Part shown: positions 63,163 to 64,000 of the stretch, piece after piece | How the letters are laid out: each line of letters opens with the position of its first letter | How positions within the stretch are numbered: the stretch's first letter is position 1 | Source: Psychrobacillus faecigallinarum | Lineage (GTDB): Bacteria; Bacillota; Bacilli; Bacillales_A; Planococcaceae | Assembly (NCBI RefSeq): GCF_014836595.1 | Contig: NZ_JACSQO010000007.1 | Location: 1-64,000, forward strand | Length of the DNA: 64,000 bases | Direction of reading: 5' to 3' | Notes under the pieces: model-generated | What the model saw: only the letters and a program-made list of their open reading frames with translations | What the model was told of the DNA's origin: nothing | Databases searched by the model: none | Position numbers and translations under genes: made by a program

Positions 63163-64000
63163 ATGGACAAGATAGTTTGTAAATGTGGGCACGTCAACCC
63201 TGCAGGTACAGAGCTTTGTGAAAGCTGTGGACGCCCTTTAAGTCAACAATCGAGAGAACAAAAGATTGTTGATATGAGATATGAAGGGTCTGCAAGACGT
63301 TCTCAAACCTATAACAAAACAATAATTGATAAAATCTGGAATTTCTTCTCTAGTGTAAAAGTCGGAATGTGGATTATCGTTGCTATCCTAATAGCTGCCG
63401 CTATAGGAACTATTCTGCCACAGGTTTTTTATGTTCCTGCAACGAGAGAAGAAGATATTGCAGCGTATTATGAGAGAGTGTATGGATGGTTTGGAACATT
63501 ATATTATGAATTAGGACTTTCTGATCTTTATAGCTCCTGGTGGTTCCAAACGCTAGTGGGAATGCTAGGTATTTCTTTAGTCATTGCAAGTTTGGATAGA
63601 GTAATACCACTTTACAAATCTCTTAAAAAACAAAAAACAAAAAGACATATTAGCTTTTTGAAACGTCAGCGTGTATTCGGCGCAGCAGAAGTAGAAGCTC
63701 CTGTCGAATCTCTTGAGAAGGCGGAAGAAAAGCTTAAGTCAATGAAGTATAAGGTTAAACGAGAAGGAAATGCAATTCTTGCAGAAAAAGGTCGTTTTTC
63801 CAGATGGGGCCCTTACGTAAACCATTTAGGTTTAATACTTTTCCTGTTTGGTGTTATGCTACGTGCAATCCCAGGGTTTTATGTAGATGAAACTATGTGG
63901 ATAAGAGAAGGAGAAACTCTTTACATACCACAAACAGATGGTTATTTCTTAGAGAGTAAGGATTTCATCTATGAAACATATACAAAAGAAGAGTCAGAAG
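63163..64000 (+). CDS. resB: Cytochrome c biogenesis protein ResB (partial, runs off the edge)
   Basis: The ATG at 63163, behind AAAGGAG, opens a frame that continues to the window end, so about 279 residues are visible of roughly 540. The first 25 residues form a zinc ribbon (Cys6, Cys8, Cys19, Cys22), an addition seen in relatives. Helices at about 66-86 and 125-143 and a third near 225 match ResB. It works with ResC to attach heme to cytochrome c outside the membrane. It starts 13 bp after resA. Confidence 0.92.
   Translation, partial: MDKIVCKCGHVNPAGTELCESCGRPLSQQSREQKIVDMRYEGSARRSQTYNKTIIDKIWNFFSSVKVGMWIIVAILIAAAIGTILPQVFYVPATREEDIAAYYERVYGWFGTLYYELGLSDLYSSWWFQTLVGMLGISLVIASLDRVIPLYKSLKKQKTKRHISFLKRQRVFGAAEVEAPVESLEKAEEKLKSMKYKVKREGNAILAEKGRFSRWGPYVNHLGLILFLFGVMLRAIPGFYVDETMWIREGETLYIPQTDGYFLESKDFIYETYTKEESE

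Overview
The window reads as a chromosomal stretch of an AT-rich, endospore-forming member of the Bacillales. Gene order follows Bacillus subtilis closely in two blocks (lexA-yneA-yneB-ynzC-tkt-yneF, and nudF-fur-xerD-deoB-pdp-spoIIA-spoVAF-lysA-ribT-scpAB-rluB-resAB). The reduced spoVA arrangement, many TTG/GTG starts and strong Shine-Dalgarno sequences suggest a Planococcaceae/Psychrobacillus-like genome. That placement is inference.

Region 1 (1-9.2 kb) is decayed accessory DNA. It holds the lysis end of a dead prophage (broken XhlA gene, holin, cut-off M15 endolysin), an ECF sigma/anti-sigma pair, integrase scraps, three short secreted cysteine-pair peptides (one broken), a second sliding clamp (DnaN), a palindromic interspersed element and a Fur-controlled siderophore-binding lipoprotein. 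Region 2 (9.2-15.8 kb) carries mostly uncharacterised lipoproteins, membrane proteins and small domains, with a GmhB-type phosphatase and a deoxyribosyltransferase-like protein.

Region 3 (15.8-19.7 kb) is a second, collapsed prophage. It has an ImmA/IrrE protease and XRE repressor facing early genes across three matching operators, then an ArpU-type late regulator, a duplicated promoter-like block and a complete lysis cassette. No capsid, tail or integrase genes remain. Region 4 (19.7-23.1 kb) has exported proteins, a DinB-like protein and a conserved hypothetical.

Region 5 (23.2-31.5 kb) is core: the SOS regulator lexA facing yneA-yneB under several LexA boxes, ynzC, transketolase, yneF, a YqkD-like hydrolase, HMG-CoA lyase, thiolase and a YqkK-like protein. 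Region 6 (31.5-47.2 kb) is an island lying between genes that cluster in B. subtilis (yqkD/yqkK on one side, yqkF/nudF on the other). Its main part is a carbohydrate cluster: a NodB-like deacetylase, a DegT aminotransferase, a propeller protein, an esterase-like hydrolase, a GntR regulator fused to a solute-binding domain, a YesL/DUF624 protein and an LplABC-type importer. A shared 17-bp operator-like motif precedes the first gene and the importer. Short arrays with an exact 21-bp period sit at both island edges.

Region 7 (47.2-64 kb) is core again: ADP-ribose pyrophosphatase, Fur, XerD, nucleoside catabolism, the sigma-F operon behind a Spo0A/sigma-H promoter, lysine synthesis, chromosome condensation (ScpAB), a penicillin-binding carboxypeptidase, 23S rRNA pseudouridine synthase and the start of the Res cytochrome c maturation genes. 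ResB runs off the right edge.
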